From: UBA12567 sp964598425
GTDB lineage: Bacteria; Planctomycetota; Phycisphaerae; Phycisphaerales; SM1A02
Reading direction: 5' to 3'
Length of the DNA: 64,000 nucleotides
NCBI GenBank assembly: GCA_964598425.1
Contig: CAZRBV010000001.1
Coordinates: 1-64,000 of the forward strand
Positions 43,392-52,465 of the stretch are shown in pieces. Positions within the stretch are counted from its first letter, which is position 1; each line of letters begins with the position of its first letter. The notes under the pieces are model-generated. The model ran no database searches and had not been told where the DNA came from. It was given only the letters and a program-made list of their open reading frames with translations. Both the position numbers and the translations under genes were made by a program.

Positions 43392-45473
43392 TCAGACCGG
43401 CTTCGAGTCACCAAAGAGACCCCGAACGAGGCCGTCGCAGCGATCCCGTGTTTCGGTCCTGACGGCATCGATGAATGCCTGAAGGGGCACGGCACCGAGA
43501 TCTCGCTCGGTCCCTCTGGCTCGGACGCTGACGGTTCCAGCTTCGGCATCTCTGGGGCCGACGATGAGCAGGTAGGGGATCTTCTGCTCGGCTGCCACCC
43601 TGATCCTCGCCTGCAGCCGCTCGTTTCCCTCGTCGAGCGTGACTCGCTGGCCTGCGCCGCGGAGCGCCTGATACACATCTGTAGCGTAGGCACTCGACTT
43701 TTCGCTGACAGGCAGCACCCGGACTTGCTCGGGTGCGAGCCATGCTGGGAAGGCGCCAGCGAAGTGTTCGATCAGGAAGCCCACGAATCGTTCCATCGAA
43801 CCGAACGGTGCCCGGTGAATCATGACCGGGCGGTGGGGGGCGTTGTCTGCGCCGATGTAGGAGAGGTCAAATCGCTCCGGGAGGTTGTAGTCAACCTGCA
43901 CCGTGCCGAGTTGCCACGAGCGCCCGATCGCATCTCGAACGATGAAGTCGATTTTCGGTCCGTAAAAGGCGGCTTCGCCTTCTTCGGCATGCCATGCATC
44001 GCCAAGCGTTTCGGCTGCGGCGCGGCACGCTTCTTCCGCTCGATCCCAGACTTCCGGATCGCCAACATATTTCGTCGCGTTGGGGTCACGCAACCCGACG
44101 CGTACGTCGAACGAATCAATCTCGAGCGTTTTGAAGATGATCTGTACAAGTTCGAGGCATCCCGCGATCTCCTCCTGGACTTGCTCTTCGGTGCAGAAGA
44201 TGTGCGCGTCATCCTGCGTGAATCCACGGACGCGGAGCATCCCGCCAAGCTCGCCGGATTGCTCGTACCGATACACGGTCCCGAACTCTGCCAGCCGAAT
44301 CGGCAGATCGCGGTAGCTTCGAGGCTCTCCGCTGAAGATGCGAATGTGCATGGGGCAGTTCATCGGCTTGAGGAGATAGCCATCGACGTCTCCATCCCGG
44401 AGCCGATTCGAGAGCTCGGCGCACGAGCAGCCCTCATCGACGAGTCGATTCATCTCGTCGGGAGCCACGATCGGCGGATACTGGCTGTCCTGGTAGTAGG
44501 GGAAGTGCCCCGAGGTCCGAAACAGGTCGAGTTTTCCCACATGCGGCGTGAAGACCTGTTCATAGTTCTGCCGTTTCAGTTCGGCGCCGATGAATTCCTG
44601 CAGTTCCTGCCGAATGACGGCGCCTTTGGGAGTCCAGAGCACGAGCCCCTGCCCGACCATGTCGTCGATTCGAAACAGTCCCAGCTTCTTGCCAATGACC
44701 CGATGGTCGCGTTTGCGGGCCTCCTCAAGTTGTTCGAGGTGCGCGGCGAGGCGCTTCTGATCAGGAAATGCCGTGCCGTAGAGTCGAGTGAGTCGGTCGG
44801 AATTGACATCGCCGTGCCAATGGCTGGCGGCGACGGACATGAGTTTGAATCCGCCCACTCGTCCGGTTGAAGGAACATGCGGTCCGCGGCAGAGATCGTC
44901 CCAGTGTTCTCCCGGAGTTCCCGTGGCATACCAGGAGAGCGAGTCCGCCCCAGCCTCGATCGCGCGGCGAGCGTTGTCGATCTTGTACTTGCTGCCTTCG
45001 TGCTTCAGGCGCAACATGCCTTCATCGACACTCGTGTTGCATCTGGAGAATGGGCGATCATCCTCAATGATCGACTGCATCTCCGACTCGATGCGCTCAA
45101 AGTCGTCGGAACTGATTGCCTGGCCATCGGGCATCGCGATGTCGTAGTAAAACCCGTCTTCGACCGGCGGGCCGTAGACCAGCAAGGCTTCTGGAAACAC
45201 ACGCTGAACGGCCTCGGCCATGATGTGCGCGGCACTGTGCCGGATCAGCCACAAAGCATCTTCACTGCATGGATCTTTCCCGCGAGGCCCCGTGATCAAT
45301 GCGATCGCGGCATCGTGTTCGATCGGGTAATCGAGCCCCACGAGTTCACCGTCAACGCGGGCGCCAAGCGCTGCTTTCGCAAGGCCCGGGCCGATGTCCG
45401 CCGCAACGCCGCCAGGCGTTGTGGGGCCGTCGAAAACTCGCGTGGAGCCGTCAGGAAGCGTGAGCGTTGGCAT
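43392..45473 (-). CDS. thrS: Threonyl-tRNA synthetase
   Basis: Charges tRNA-Thr. The 693-residue protein has the full class II architecture: TGS domain (about 1-65), editing domain with HSAAH near 79-83, catalytic core with PMNCPMHIRIF (zinc Cys) and motif 3 HRAPFGSMERF, then an anticodon-binding domain (about 590-690). Length is slightly above the usual 640-650. It starts 8 bp after nrdR and is followed by infC, the classic thrS-infC order; rpmI and rplT do not follow infC here. Confidence 0.97.
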   Translation of the reverse strand: MPTLTLPDGSTRVFDGPTTPGGVAADIGPGLAKAALGARVDGELVGLDYPIEHDAAIALITGPRGKDPCSEDALWLIRHSAAHIMAEAVQRVFPEALLVYGPPVEDGFYYDIAMPDGQAISSDDFERIESEMQSIIEDDRPFSRCNTSVDEGMLRLKHEGSKYKIDNARRAIEAGADSLSWYATGTPGEHWDDLCRGPHVPSTGRVGGFKLMSVAASHWHGDVNSDRLTRLYGTAFPDQKRLAAHLEQLEEARKRDHRVIGKKLGLFRIDDMVGQGLVLWTPKGAVIRQELQEFIGAELKRQNYEQVFTPHVGKLDLFRTSGHFPYYQDSQYPPIVAPDEMNRLVDEGCSCAELSNRLRDGDVDGYLLKPMNCPMHIRIFSGEPRSYRDLPIRLAEFGTVYRYEQSGELGGMLRVRGFTQDDAHIFCTEEQVQEEIAGCLELVQIIFKTLEIDSFDVRVGLRDPNATKYVGDPEVWDRAEEACRAAAETLGDAWHAEEGEAAFYGPKIDFIVRDAIGRSWQLGTVQVDYNLPERFDLSYIGADNAPHRPVMIHRAPFGSMERFVGFLIEHFAGAFPAWLAPEQVRVLPVSEKSSAYATDVYQALRGAGQRVTLDEGNERLQARIRVAAEQKIPYLLIVGPRDAEAGTVSVRARGTERDLGAVPLQAFIDAVRTETRDRCDGLVRGLFGDSKPV

Positions 45474-45480
45474 GGGAGAC

Positions 45481-45990
45481 TTAGTCCTTGAAGAGGTCCT
45501 GTTGACCAGGGTCGTCCTTTGGGAGCGATTGAAGGTTCGATACTTCCGATACCAAGTCGTTCAAGCTCTCGAATCCTCTGTATTCACTGGCGTACCGAAT
45601 GTAAGAGATCTCGTCGAGATCCTTGAGTTGCTGGGCAACTCGAAGGCCAATTTCATGGCTCGGCACTTCGAGATCAAAGTCCCGGCGGATGTGTCTTTCA
45701 ACCAGTTCGACGACAGCTTCTTTGTCAGTCTCAGATACGGGACGCTTCCCGCATGCTGCGAGAATGCCTCGCAGGATGTTCTCGCGATCGAAGGGGACTC
45801 GAGATCCATCCTTCTTGACGACCACCAGCCGCCCGGATGATTCGCACCGCTCGTAGGTCGTGAATCGCCAGCCGCAGCCCTGACACTCGCGACGGCGGCG
45901 GACCACATGCCCACCGTCGGAGCCTCGGCTATCGATGACCTTGTCATCATCCTGATTGCAGCGTGGGCAGATCATCGGTGAGGCGGCCAT
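45481..45990 (-). CDS. nrdR: Transcriptional repressor NrdR
   Basis: An ATP/dATP-sensing repressor of ribonucleotide reductase genes, up to 169 residues. An N-terminal zinc ribbon is formed by CPRC and CQGCG (about residues 8-40), followed by an ATP-cone (LVVVKKDGSRVPFDRENIL onward). The family normally begins at the CPRC motif, so the ATG at 45975 is a good alternative to 45990; neither has a clear ribosome-binding site. It is just upstream of thrS on the same strand. No nrd gene is in the window. Confidence 0.95.
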   Translation of the reverse strand: MAASPMICPRCNQDDDKVIDSRGSDGGHVVRRRRECQGCGWRFTTYERCESSGRLVVVKKDGSRVPFDRENILRGILAACGKRPVSETDKEAVVELVERHIRRDFDLEVPSHEIGLRVAQQLKDLDEISYIRYASEYRGFESLNDLVSEVSNLQSLPKDDPGQQDLFKD

Positions 45991-46054
45991 AGTACCCGCG
46001 CGGGCGTCGCCGTTGGATCCCGGAAACTGCTGATGGGGAGGATGGGGGGGGGTG

Positions 46055-46804
46055 CTACCGGACGAGGGCTTCGCGAGCGGTTTCGCTCGCGTAGAGAATC
46101 CGCAGGCATCCCTGGCACTGGACGATCTCGTCGGGACGGCCGGTTACTCGGCTCACGATATCGAAGGGGAGGTGGACATTGCAGGTGTCGCACGCATACT
46201 CGCGGCGTCGTTTGTCGATGAGCTCAATACTGGCCATGACTTCACCGTCAAAGTCGTCTGAGAGTTCATCGAAGAGCCGCTGGGTATCGCTGGGGATATT
46301 GGCGGCCTTGGCAGATCGCTCTGCGTCGAGCTCCTCGAGTGATCCTTTGATTTCGTCGCGTCGTGTCGCCAGTTCAGTTTCAGCGGACTCAAGCACGGTG
46401 CTGCGTTCGGCGATCTTCTCGTCCAGCTCGGCGAGTTCGGCGTCGATCTGCTCAACGCCGGAGAGCTCCACAAGCGTTTGTTCGTCGATCTCGGTTCGCT
46501 TGTCCTTGAGGCTGTTGACCTCATTGAGCACCGCGTGGTACTGCCGGGTATTCGATGCCGCGTTGAGTTCTTCTCGCAGTTTTTCGGTACGTTCATCGAT
46601 TCCGGAGGCTTCAGTCTCCAGGTTCGCTGCGTGCGCCTGACGCTGTCGCTTTCGGAGTTCCAGCTCATCACGGCGCTCTTGCAGCAAGTGCATCTGCCGT
46701 GTCTGCACGGCGAGATAGGTCTCGGCGGAATCGACGCGGCTTCGCAGGCTGCGGAGTCTTCGTTCAACTTGAAAGAGTTCGAGCAGGTCTTCGATGAGCG
46801 TCAT
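46055..46804 (-). CDS. Coiled-coil protein with C4 zinc ribbon (CT398/CdsZ-like)
   Basis: A 249-residue protein of a widespread but poorly characterised family. Residues about 1-180 form a long antiparallel coiled coil rich in Glu, Arg and Leu; the C-terminus carries a zinc ribbon with CDTC and CQGC (about 208-235). The motif IELIDKRRREYACDTC is characteristic. In Chlamydia this family has been linked to stabilising secretion and motility proteins; a nucleic-acid or chaperone role is also possible. It precedes nrdR by 64 bp. Confidence 0.8.
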   Translation of the reverse strand: MTLIEDLLELFQVERRLRSLRSRVDSAETYLAVQTRQMHLLQERRDELELRKRQRQAHAANLETEASGIDERTEKLREELNAASNTRQYHAVLNEVNSLKDKRTEIDEQTLVELSGVEQIDAELAELDEKIAERSTVLESAETELATRRDEIKGSLEELDAERSAKAANIPSDTQRLFDELSDDFDGEVMASIELIDKRRREYACDTCNVHLPFDIVSRVTGRPDEIVQCQGCLRILYASETAREALVR

Positions 46805-46861
46805 GGGGCACTCCGGCAGGCATTGCGACGATCACGAAGTGTAACAGGTTAGCGCGTGTAT

Positions 46862-47707
46862 TCACATGACAGAAGTGAGGATCACCCACGCGACCGGCGC
46901 GGCCAACAGCGGAGAGTCCAGCACATCCATGACACCCCCCATTCCAGGAAGCGTGGCCGCGCTGTCTTTGATGCCTGCGTCGCGTTTGACCAGGCTCATA
47001 CAGAGATCGCCCGCCTGGCCAGCAAGTGCCAGTGCAATGCCGAGAAGAACCATCCATGGCGTGGAAATCGCCATTGAGCCGGCCTCCCGCAGTGCCCAGC
47101 CCGCCAGCAGCGAGACGATGACAGCCAGCACGACTCCGCCCGCCAGGCCTTCAACGGTCTTGCCCGGACTCAGCCACGGGATGAGTTTGTGACGCCCAAT
47201 GAGTGAACCTGTGAAATAGGCGCCGATGTCACATGACTTTGTGATCAGCACGATCGCTGCGATCCACCAGGCGGAAACATCCTGCCGCAGGAGCAGGTAG
47301 AACGATAGAAGGCCCCCGAGATACAGCGCCATGGTTGCTGTCGCGGCAGCTTCGGCGGGTACGCCAGAAGTCTTGTTCCCTCGTGTGTACACGCAGATCG
47401 CCGCGAACCAGGTGGCTACGAGGGTACAGAGCGTCCAAGCCGGTCCGCCGAGCCACGTGGCGAGCAACGCCGCTTGAGAACCGAGAATGAGCAGTACAGG
47501 GTCAGTTCTTCGTCCTGCCGCTCGCGCGATCACCGACAGTTCAACGCCAGCAAATGCCACAATGAACATGCACAGGGCGAGAAGCCCCATGCCCGGTGGC
47601 CATGCATGCTCCGCCATCGCGTCTGGTTCGAACCATTGATCGAGCCACACCACCAGAACGAGGACGGCGATGAGGCAAGGACCAGTGACAAGCCGCGCCT
47701 TCAGCAT
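46862..47707 (-). CDS. cdsA: Phosphatidate cytidylyltransferase
   Basis: Makes CDP-diacylglycerol from phosphatidate and CTP, the entry to phospholipid synthesis. The 281-residue protein has about eight helices. The CdsA signature SLVKRDAGIKDSAATLPGMG followed by GVMDVLDS near the C-terminus is complete, and GKTVEGLAGG lies before it. The start overlaps the rhodanese stop by 7 bp. The usual neighbours dxr and uppS are absent. Confidence 0.93.
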   Translation of the reverse strand: MLKARLVTGPCLIAVLVLVVWLDQWFEPDAMAEHAWPPGMGLLALCMFIVAFAGVELSVIARAAGRRTDPVLLILGSQAALLATWLGGPAWTLCTLVATWFAAICVYTRGNKTSGVPAEAAATATMALYLGGLLSFYLLLRQDVSAWWIAAIVLITKSCDIGAYFTGSLIGRHKLIPWLSPGKTVEGLAGGVVLAVIVSLLAGWALREAGSMAISTPWMVLLGIALALAGQAGDLCMSLVKRDAGIKDSAATLPGMGGVMDVLDSPLLAAPVAWVILTSVM

Positions 47708-48081
47708 TCACATGCTCCGGGATCGCACTGCTCCCAGGACTCGATTCCACCGGCAACCGATCGAACACACGCGAATCCCCGTTCCGAGAGATACCGCGCA
47801 ACAATCCGGGACCGGCGGCCGGTCCGGCAGTAAATCAGAACGAGCCGCCGCTTCCAGTGGTCCAGTTCCGAGGCCCGCACGCTCATTTCCTGGAGCGGAA
47901 CCAGCCGGGCGCCGCGAATGTGGCGATCTCGATACTCCTGTTGCGTACGGCAGTCGAGCACCAGCAGATCTTCGAATTGATCCCGTAAGCCCGCGACATC
48001 CGTCGGCAGGACTTCCCATGTGTCGTGACAATCAGCTTGTGTTGCACGGGGTGACGCCATGGGGCGAGATGGTACCGTCAC
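47701..48081 (-). CDS. Rhodanese-domain protein
   Basis: A single-domain sulfurtransferase-like protein of 126 residues. The active-site loop is YCRTGRRS, with Cys positioned as nucleophile, and the DCRTQQEYRDRHIRGA segment matches the family. The ATG overlaps the recX stop by 4 bp; ATG at 48060 is an alternative. It is followed directly by cdsA. The C-terminus has an extra CDPGACEC stretch. Substrate unknown. Confidence 0.88.
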   Translation of the reverse strand: MTVPSRPMASPRATQADCHDTWEVLPTDVAGLRDQFEDLLVLDCRTQQEYRDRHIRGARLVPLQEMSVRASELDHWKRRLVLIYCRTGRRSRIVARYLSERGFACVRSVAGGIESWEQCDPGACEC

Positions 48082-48734
48082 ACCGAATCCACATCGGACT
48101 CACCGAGACAGGCCGCAACAGCCTCGGCGATGGCGTCTTCTGAGAACCCACGTCGCGCCAGTCGCCCTGTGAGCCGCCGCGCGGCGACTTCACGTGGCAG
48201 GGCATGGAGCCCGCGAAGGCATCGTTCGGCAGCTCGAAGGGCATCCCGATGCTCATCCTGGGTTTCGAGGACTGCATTCAGCACCCTCTCAAGCGTGGTT
48301 TCATCGAACCCGCGTCGAAGAAGGAGCGCAGCGAGGTGTGCTCGGCCGACCGGGCTCTTGCGAAGTGCGTCGGTTGCGATGCGACGGGCGGTGTCCTCAT
48401 CGCTCAGGATCCCTTCGTACTTCAGCTCGGCGATCACACTTTCGATTTCATGAGCGTCTCCACCACCCCGGGCAAGTCTGGCAGCGAGCCGCGCCGAACT
48501 CGCCGCGGCTCTCGACAGTGATCGGATGGCCTTGACCCTGAGATCGGTCAACCGATGGGCGTCGGCCAGAGCCGATCGGGTTGCATCATCGACAGCGTCC
48601 CCCACGCGAAGCGCGAGTTCATCAATGAGGTGACGGCGGACGCGCCCAAGCGTTTGCCTGCCGGCCCGCACGAATCGTAGTTCCGGTTCGGTCGGGTCCG
48701 CGTCGATGGCAGTGATGATGATTCGATCAACCAC
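48078..48734 (-). CDS. recX: RecX-family regulatory protein
   Basis: A 218-residue, mostly helical protein with the three-helix repeat of RecX: ELKYEGILSDEDTARRIATD, GRAHLAALLLRRGFDETTLERVL, and RLTGRLARRGFSEDAIAEAV. RecX modulates RecA filaments. An N-terminal beta-rich extension of about 55 residues precedes the repeats. Start GTG at 48734 overlaps the upstream TPR gene by 8 bp; an ATG at 48770 would lengthen it. recA is not in the window. Confidence 0.75.
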   Translation of the reverse strand: MVDRIIITAIDADPTEPELRFVRAGRQTLGRVRRHLIDELALRVGDAVDDATRSALADAHRLTDLRVKAIRSLSRAAASSARLAARLARGGGDAHEIESVIAELKYEGILSDEDTARRIATDALRKSPVGRAHLAALLLRRGFDETTLERVLNAVLETQDEHRDALRAAERCLRGLHALPREVAARRLTGRLARRGFSEDAIAEAVAACLGESDVDSV

Positions 48735-49050
48735 GTCTATCCAGGAGCCCCTGCAAATCGTGGAGTTCATCTGCCGCTTTGTGATCTCCGAGCGTCGTGG
48801 CCTTGTCGATTCCCGCATCGATGGCCCCCGCAGCTTCGCTCATGAGGCCCATCGCCATCAAACTGCGAGCGAGGTGGAAGTGCGCGTAGGGTTGATCCGG
48901 ATCGGTCGCCAGCGACTGCTCCATGTGAGCCGCAGCTGCCTCATGCTCATTGCGACCAGCGTACTCCATGCCGATGGCGTAGAGGCAGAAGGCGTCGGTT
49001 GGATCACTCTCCAACATCCGCCGCAGTTGTTCGAGACGATCGTTGGTCAT
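48727..49050 (-). CDS. Small TPR-repeat protein
   Basis: A 107-residue cytoplasmic protein made of about two and a half tetratricopeptide repeats, with AFCLYAIGMEYAGRNEHEAAA and PYAHFHLARSLMAMGLMSEAAG as the clear units. It probably mediates protein contacts. It is the first gene of a run TPR-recX-rhodanese-cdsA and diverges from the lipoprotein at 49090 with 39 bp between the starts. Confidence 0.85.
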   Translation of the reverse strand: MTNDRLEQLRRMLESDPTDAFCLYAIGMEYAGRNEHEAAAAHMEQSLATDPDQPYAHFHLARSLMAMGLMSEAAGAIDAGIDKATTLGDHKAADELHDLQGLLDRRG

Positions 49051-49089
49051 GCCTCCCAGTCCTTCCTGCGTACGAAGTATGCTGCGTCA

Positions 49090-50580
49090 ATGCGGATCTG
49101 CCAAGCCATCCTACTCCTCGTTGGTGCGACGGTGGTCCAGGCCTGCACCACCTCCTGGAAAGCGCCTGTGTCCACCCGTCCGGCGATCGAGGCGATTCGC
49201 GTAGAGCATCAAACAGGGGGGACGCACCGCGCGGCGGTGGTTGCAGGCCCCGTGTGGTACCAGTTGACGGGAGTTGACCTGCTGGTCCTTGATAATCAGG
49301 GGCGTCAGATTTCACGACTGCCGCTGGCCAATGCCGGGACGTCTTCGGCGGCTCAAGATATCGAGGTCATCGATGACCGCATGGCGGTGCTGCTTGGAGA
49401 CAGCGAGGTTGTGCTGCTCGATGTCGACGATCCGTGGCGACCGCAGATTACTGATCGAGTGGATGCTCGAGAGCTTGGCCTCTGGCCGACGTCACTCGGT
49501 ACGCTCGACGGTTCGTTTCTGGCGATGGGGCATGGGGCGGCTCGACTGCTCGATGGCGATGTTGTGATCCGTTCGGACGGCGGGGAAGTTACGTCGGTCG
49601 TGGACCATGACGGCCGGCTGCTGTACGTCGCCGATCGCAGAGTTCATCGTCGAGCTGGAGATACGTATCTTGGAACGGCGTCGCTGCTCAAGCCGGCCAT
49701 GGAATCACGCTACTTGCCTCGCGGTTCGCTGTTGTTTGCGCGGCATGAACGAACCGGATCGCTCGTTGGGTTTCTTGGCCCCGATTGCAGAGAGCTCGAC
49801 ACATCGGTGTGGACGACGGGAATTCCCGGAACGGTGCACACCCTGGATCAATGGGACGGTCGTGTGCTGGTCGCTTCGGATGAGGGTGTCTTTGTTCTTG
49901 CTGAAACCTCCGACGGGCTCGCGCATGTGTGGTCCTGGCCGCGAAGCGGTGTACATTCGGCCGCCTGGGTTGATGGATCGCGATTGGCTGTAGCGGGCTC
50001 ATTCGGGCGAGGAATCGTGCGCATTGGCGCCGTTGAACCGGAGTCGACGGCGGTGGGCTGGTTGTCTGCTCCTGCGGGCCTGAAGCGGGCGATGTCGGAC
50101 GGTGACACGATCATCGCCGAATCAATTCACGGTCACTGGTCCTACATGGTGGGGCGAGAACCCGAACGCATTCCGACTCCTGGAGTGCAGGTGGCGCCTC
50201 CGCGGCAGTCGGCTGCAGTGCTGGGGTGGTCAGTGGACATCGGTGAGGACGGCGCGGTCACCATGTCAACCCCTTCGGGCCCGCAGACGCTCATCGCTCC
50301 GCGAAACGGACGTTTCCATTGCGTGGCGGCGACCGAAGATGCCTTCTGGCTGGGGCACGATCATGGCATCACGGTGATCTTGATCGGCTCCGCAGATGGC
50401 GAAGGTGAGCAGGTGAACCTGTCCAGACGACTTGGTGTTCTGCTCGACGGGCCGGTTGTGTGCATCGAGCCACTGATGCTCGGCGGAGGCGTTGTGTACG
50501 CAGCGGAGCACGGTGGATTCGGCGTGGTTCGAGAGGTCTACGGAGCTTCGGCGCAGGTGCAACGCCCCGATACGCGATAG
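49090..50580 (+). CDS. Lipoprotein with beta-propeller-like repeats
   Basis: A 496-residue exported protein; the signal peptide ends in a lipobox-like VVQAC. The mature protein is beta-rich with repeated short strands, for example LLVLDNQGRQISRLPL and VVLLDVDDPWRPQITDRVD, which resemble LVIVD/WD-type propeller blades. No catalytic motif is seen. The 3' end overlaps the convergent nth gene by 43 bp, so the last codons are read on both strands. Function unknown; ligand or protein binding in the envelope is likely. Confidence 0.75.
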   Translation: MRICQAILLLVGATVVQACTTSWKAPVSTRPAIEAIRVEHQTGGTHRAAVVAGPVWYQLTGVDLLVLDNQGRQISRLPLANAGTSSAAQDIEVIDDRMAVLLGDSEVVLLDVDDPWRPQITDRVDARELGLWPTSLGTLDGSFLAMGHGAARLLDGDVVIRSDGGEVTSVVDHDGRLLYVADRRVHRRAGDTYLGTASLLKPAMESRYLPRGSLLFARHERTGSLVGFLGPDCRELDTSVWTTGIPGTVHTLDQWDGRVLVASDEGVFVLAETSDGLAHVWSWPRSGVHSAAWVDGSRLAVAGSFGRGIVRIGAVEPESTAVGWLSAPAGLKRAMSDGDTIIAESIHGHWSYMVGREPERIPTPGVQVAPPRQSAAVLGWSVDIGEDGAVTMSTPSGPQTLIAPRNGRFHCVAATEDAFWLGHDHGITVILIGSADGEGEQVNLSRRLGVLLDGPVVCIEPLMLGGGVVYAAEHGGFGVVREVYGASAQVQRPDTR

Positions 50581-51224
50581 CGGCGGCATACCGGGTGCTC
50601 CCCACACGTGCCGTGACGGGCCTTGCACGCGTACCTTCCGTGAAACACCAGCAGATGGCTCAGCATGGTCCACCGCTGCTTGGGGAATCGAGCCATGAGG
50701 TCGCGTTCGACTCGGTCGGCCTTCCCTTCGTGGTCGCTCAGGCCGAACCGCCACGACAGCCGCATCACGTGCGTATCGACAACAACGCCTTCGTTCACTC
50801 CGAATGCGTTGCCCAGCACGACATTGGCCGTCTTGCGGGCGACTCCTCGAAGTGTGAGCAATTCATCCATGGTGTCCGGGACCTGCCCGTTGTACACCTC
50901 GACGACTCGCTGCATTGATTCGACGACGCTTCGCGCCTTGTTCCGAAACAAGCCGATGGTGGCGATATGCGGTTCGACATCGGACGGCTGCGCAGCGGCG
51001 AAAGCCTCGGGAGATGGGAACGCCTTGAAGAGAGCTGGCACAGCGGCATTGACGGCCACGTCGGTACTTTGGGCTGAAAGGATTGTGGCAATCAACAGCT
51101 CATGCGGCTCTCGCCAGTTCAGTTCGCACCGCGCTTCGGGCCACGCTTTCTCAAGGGCTCGGTAGAGGCGCATAGCTCGGGCCCGCTGGGCGGGAGTCGC
51201 TGAAACCTGTTGCCTGGCACTCAT
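50538..51224 (-). CDS. nth: Endonuclease III (Nth), with altered iron-sulfur motif
   Basis: A base-excision glycosylase/AP lyase for oxidised pyrimidines, 228 residues. The HhH motif with catalytic Lys is LRGVARKTANVVL, and the catalytic Asp follows in VDTHVMRLSWRFG. The C-terminal 4Fe-4S loop, normally C-x6-C-x2-C-x5-C, here reads CKARHGTCGEHPVC and later GRCTC: the third ligand position is His and the later Cys are displaced. The ATG at 51224 overlaps the moaE stop by 4 bp. Confidence 0.92.
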   Translation of the reverse strand: MSARQQVSATPAQRARAMRLYRALEKAWPEARCELNWREPHELLIATILSAQSTDVAVNAAVPALFKAFPSPEAFAAAQPSDVEPHIATIGLFRNKARSVVESMQRVVEVYNGQVPDTMDELLTLRGVARKTANVVLGNAFGVNEGVVVDTHVMRLSWRFGLSDHEGKADRVERDLMARFPKQRWTMLSHLLVFHGRYACKARHGTCGEHPVCRRYRVSGRCTCAEAP

Positions 51225-51664
51225 CGGGACAGATCGACGGCAGCACCGTCCACCCAGGTTGTTCCGTCCTGCCATACCTCCTGTTTCCAGATTGGCGCGC
51301 GGGCCTTGAGCGTGTCGATGAGCCAGCGGCACGCTTCGAATCCCTCCGCGCGGTGCCCGGCGAGTACTTCAATGACAACACTCGCTTCGCCAGGTGCGAT
51401 GCGGCCGAACGCGTGTTGAATCCGAACTGCGAGCAGACTCCAGCGTGTGGCAGCTTCCTTCGCCAGGTCCGCCAGGATTCGTTCAGCCATGTCGGCGTTG
51501 ACCTCATAGTCCAAGCAGACAAGAGGTCCGTGTTGCGGATGAGTCTCGCCGCGTGTGCGGCCAATGAAACACACATCGGCGCCGCCACTGGGGTTGAGGT
51601 CGAAACCGTGGCCTTGGACCGGACCCTTATGGAGGCAGGTAACAATCAATGGTTCAGTGGGCAT
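51221..51664 (-). CDS. moaE: Molybdopterin synthase catalytic subunit MoaE
   Basis: Transfers sulfur from MoaD to precursor Z to make molybdopterin. The 147-residue protein has GRTRGETHPQHGPLVCLDYE, HAFGRIAPGEASVVIEV and PIWKQEVW with the catalytic Lys region. The sequence is complete. No moaD, moaC or moaA is nearby, so molybdenum cofactor genes are scattered. Coupled to nth by a 4-bp overlap. Confidence 0.93.
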   Translation of the reverse strand: MPTEPLIVTCLHKGPVQGHGFDLNPSGGADVCFIGRTRGETHPQHGPLVCLDYEVNADMAERILADLAKEAATRWSLLAVRIQHAFGRIAPGEASVVIEVLAGHRAEGFEACRWLIDTLKARAPIWKQEVWQDGTTWVDGAAVDLSR

Positions 51665-51699
51665 GGCATTACGGTACCGCGTCGGTACAGTGGGTGGGA

Positions 51700-52425
51700 A
51701 TGGACCGGCCTGTAACGCCTCTGGCTCCGACCGCTGCCGAACTTGGCAGCGATCTTCGTGGCGTGCTGGCGTTGCTGAGACGCTGCAGATTCTCGGCGGT
51801 GCAACTCGCCGTGTCGGGGCCCTCTGGGATTCGCCCGCGGTCGCTCACCGCGTCGGCAAGGCGGGATCTGGCAATTACATTGCGAAGGCTTGAATTGCGG
51901 TGCGCGGGGCTGGATCTGTGGATTCCGCCGGTGCACTTCTCCGAGGCATCTAGGGTGGACAGGGCTGTTGCGGCGGTATGTGATGCGTGCGATCTGGGAT
52001 CGGAGCTCGGCGCAGGTGCCTTGTGCATCGAACTGGATCTGGAGGCGGCTCCTCCCGCTGCCGAGACACTCGAAGCACTCGTGCAGGCCTCTCATCGGTC
52101 AGGGGTTCGCCTTGCGGTGTGCTCACTTCCTGGCACCGACCTTCCCGGCGGCGCCGTGCGGTGTGTGGATCCGCCTCGTTGGCTTGCAGGCGGCCATGAC
52201 CCTGCGGTCGCGGTGGCCGATCCTTCCGCGGTTCCACGGCTGAGTGATCTGGTCGGAGGTGTCCGGGCAGCTCCCTGTGCCGGCGGAAGGTTGGACGCGA
52301 CGGCGTACCGAATCGCGTGTGAGGTGGCTGCTCCATCACGACCCGTTGTGGCAGATCTCCGAGGCCTCAGTGATCCTGCAGCCGCCCTGCAGGCAATGGA
52401 GTTGGTCTGGAAACGCGGGCGATGA
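51700..52425 (+). CDS. TIM-barrel protein, sugar-phosphate isomerase/epimerase-like
   Basis: A 241-residue protein with the alternating helix/strand rhythm of the xylose-isomerase-like TIM barrel: FSAVQLAVSGP, CAGLDLWIPPVHF and LGAGALCIELDL. The metal-binding Glu/His set is not clearly seen, so activity is uncertain. Start ATG at 51700 is chosen; an earlier ATG overlaps moaE on the other strand. Moderate confidence in the fold only. Confidence 0.6.
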   Translation: MDRPVTPLAPTAAELGSDLRGVLALLRRCRFSAVQLAVSGPSGIRPRSLTASARRDLAITLRRLELRCAGLDLWIPPVHFSEASRVDRAVAAVCDACDLGSELGAGALCIELDLEAAPPAAETLEALVQASHRSGVRLAVCSLPGTDLPGGAVRCVDPPRWLAGGHDPAVAVADPSAVPRLSDLVGGVRAAPCAGGRLDATAYRIACEVAAPSRPVVADLRGLSDPAAALQAMELVWKRGR

Positions 52426-52465
52426 ACTGAAATGAGAATCCAGTACCGGTCGATACACTTCCCTG

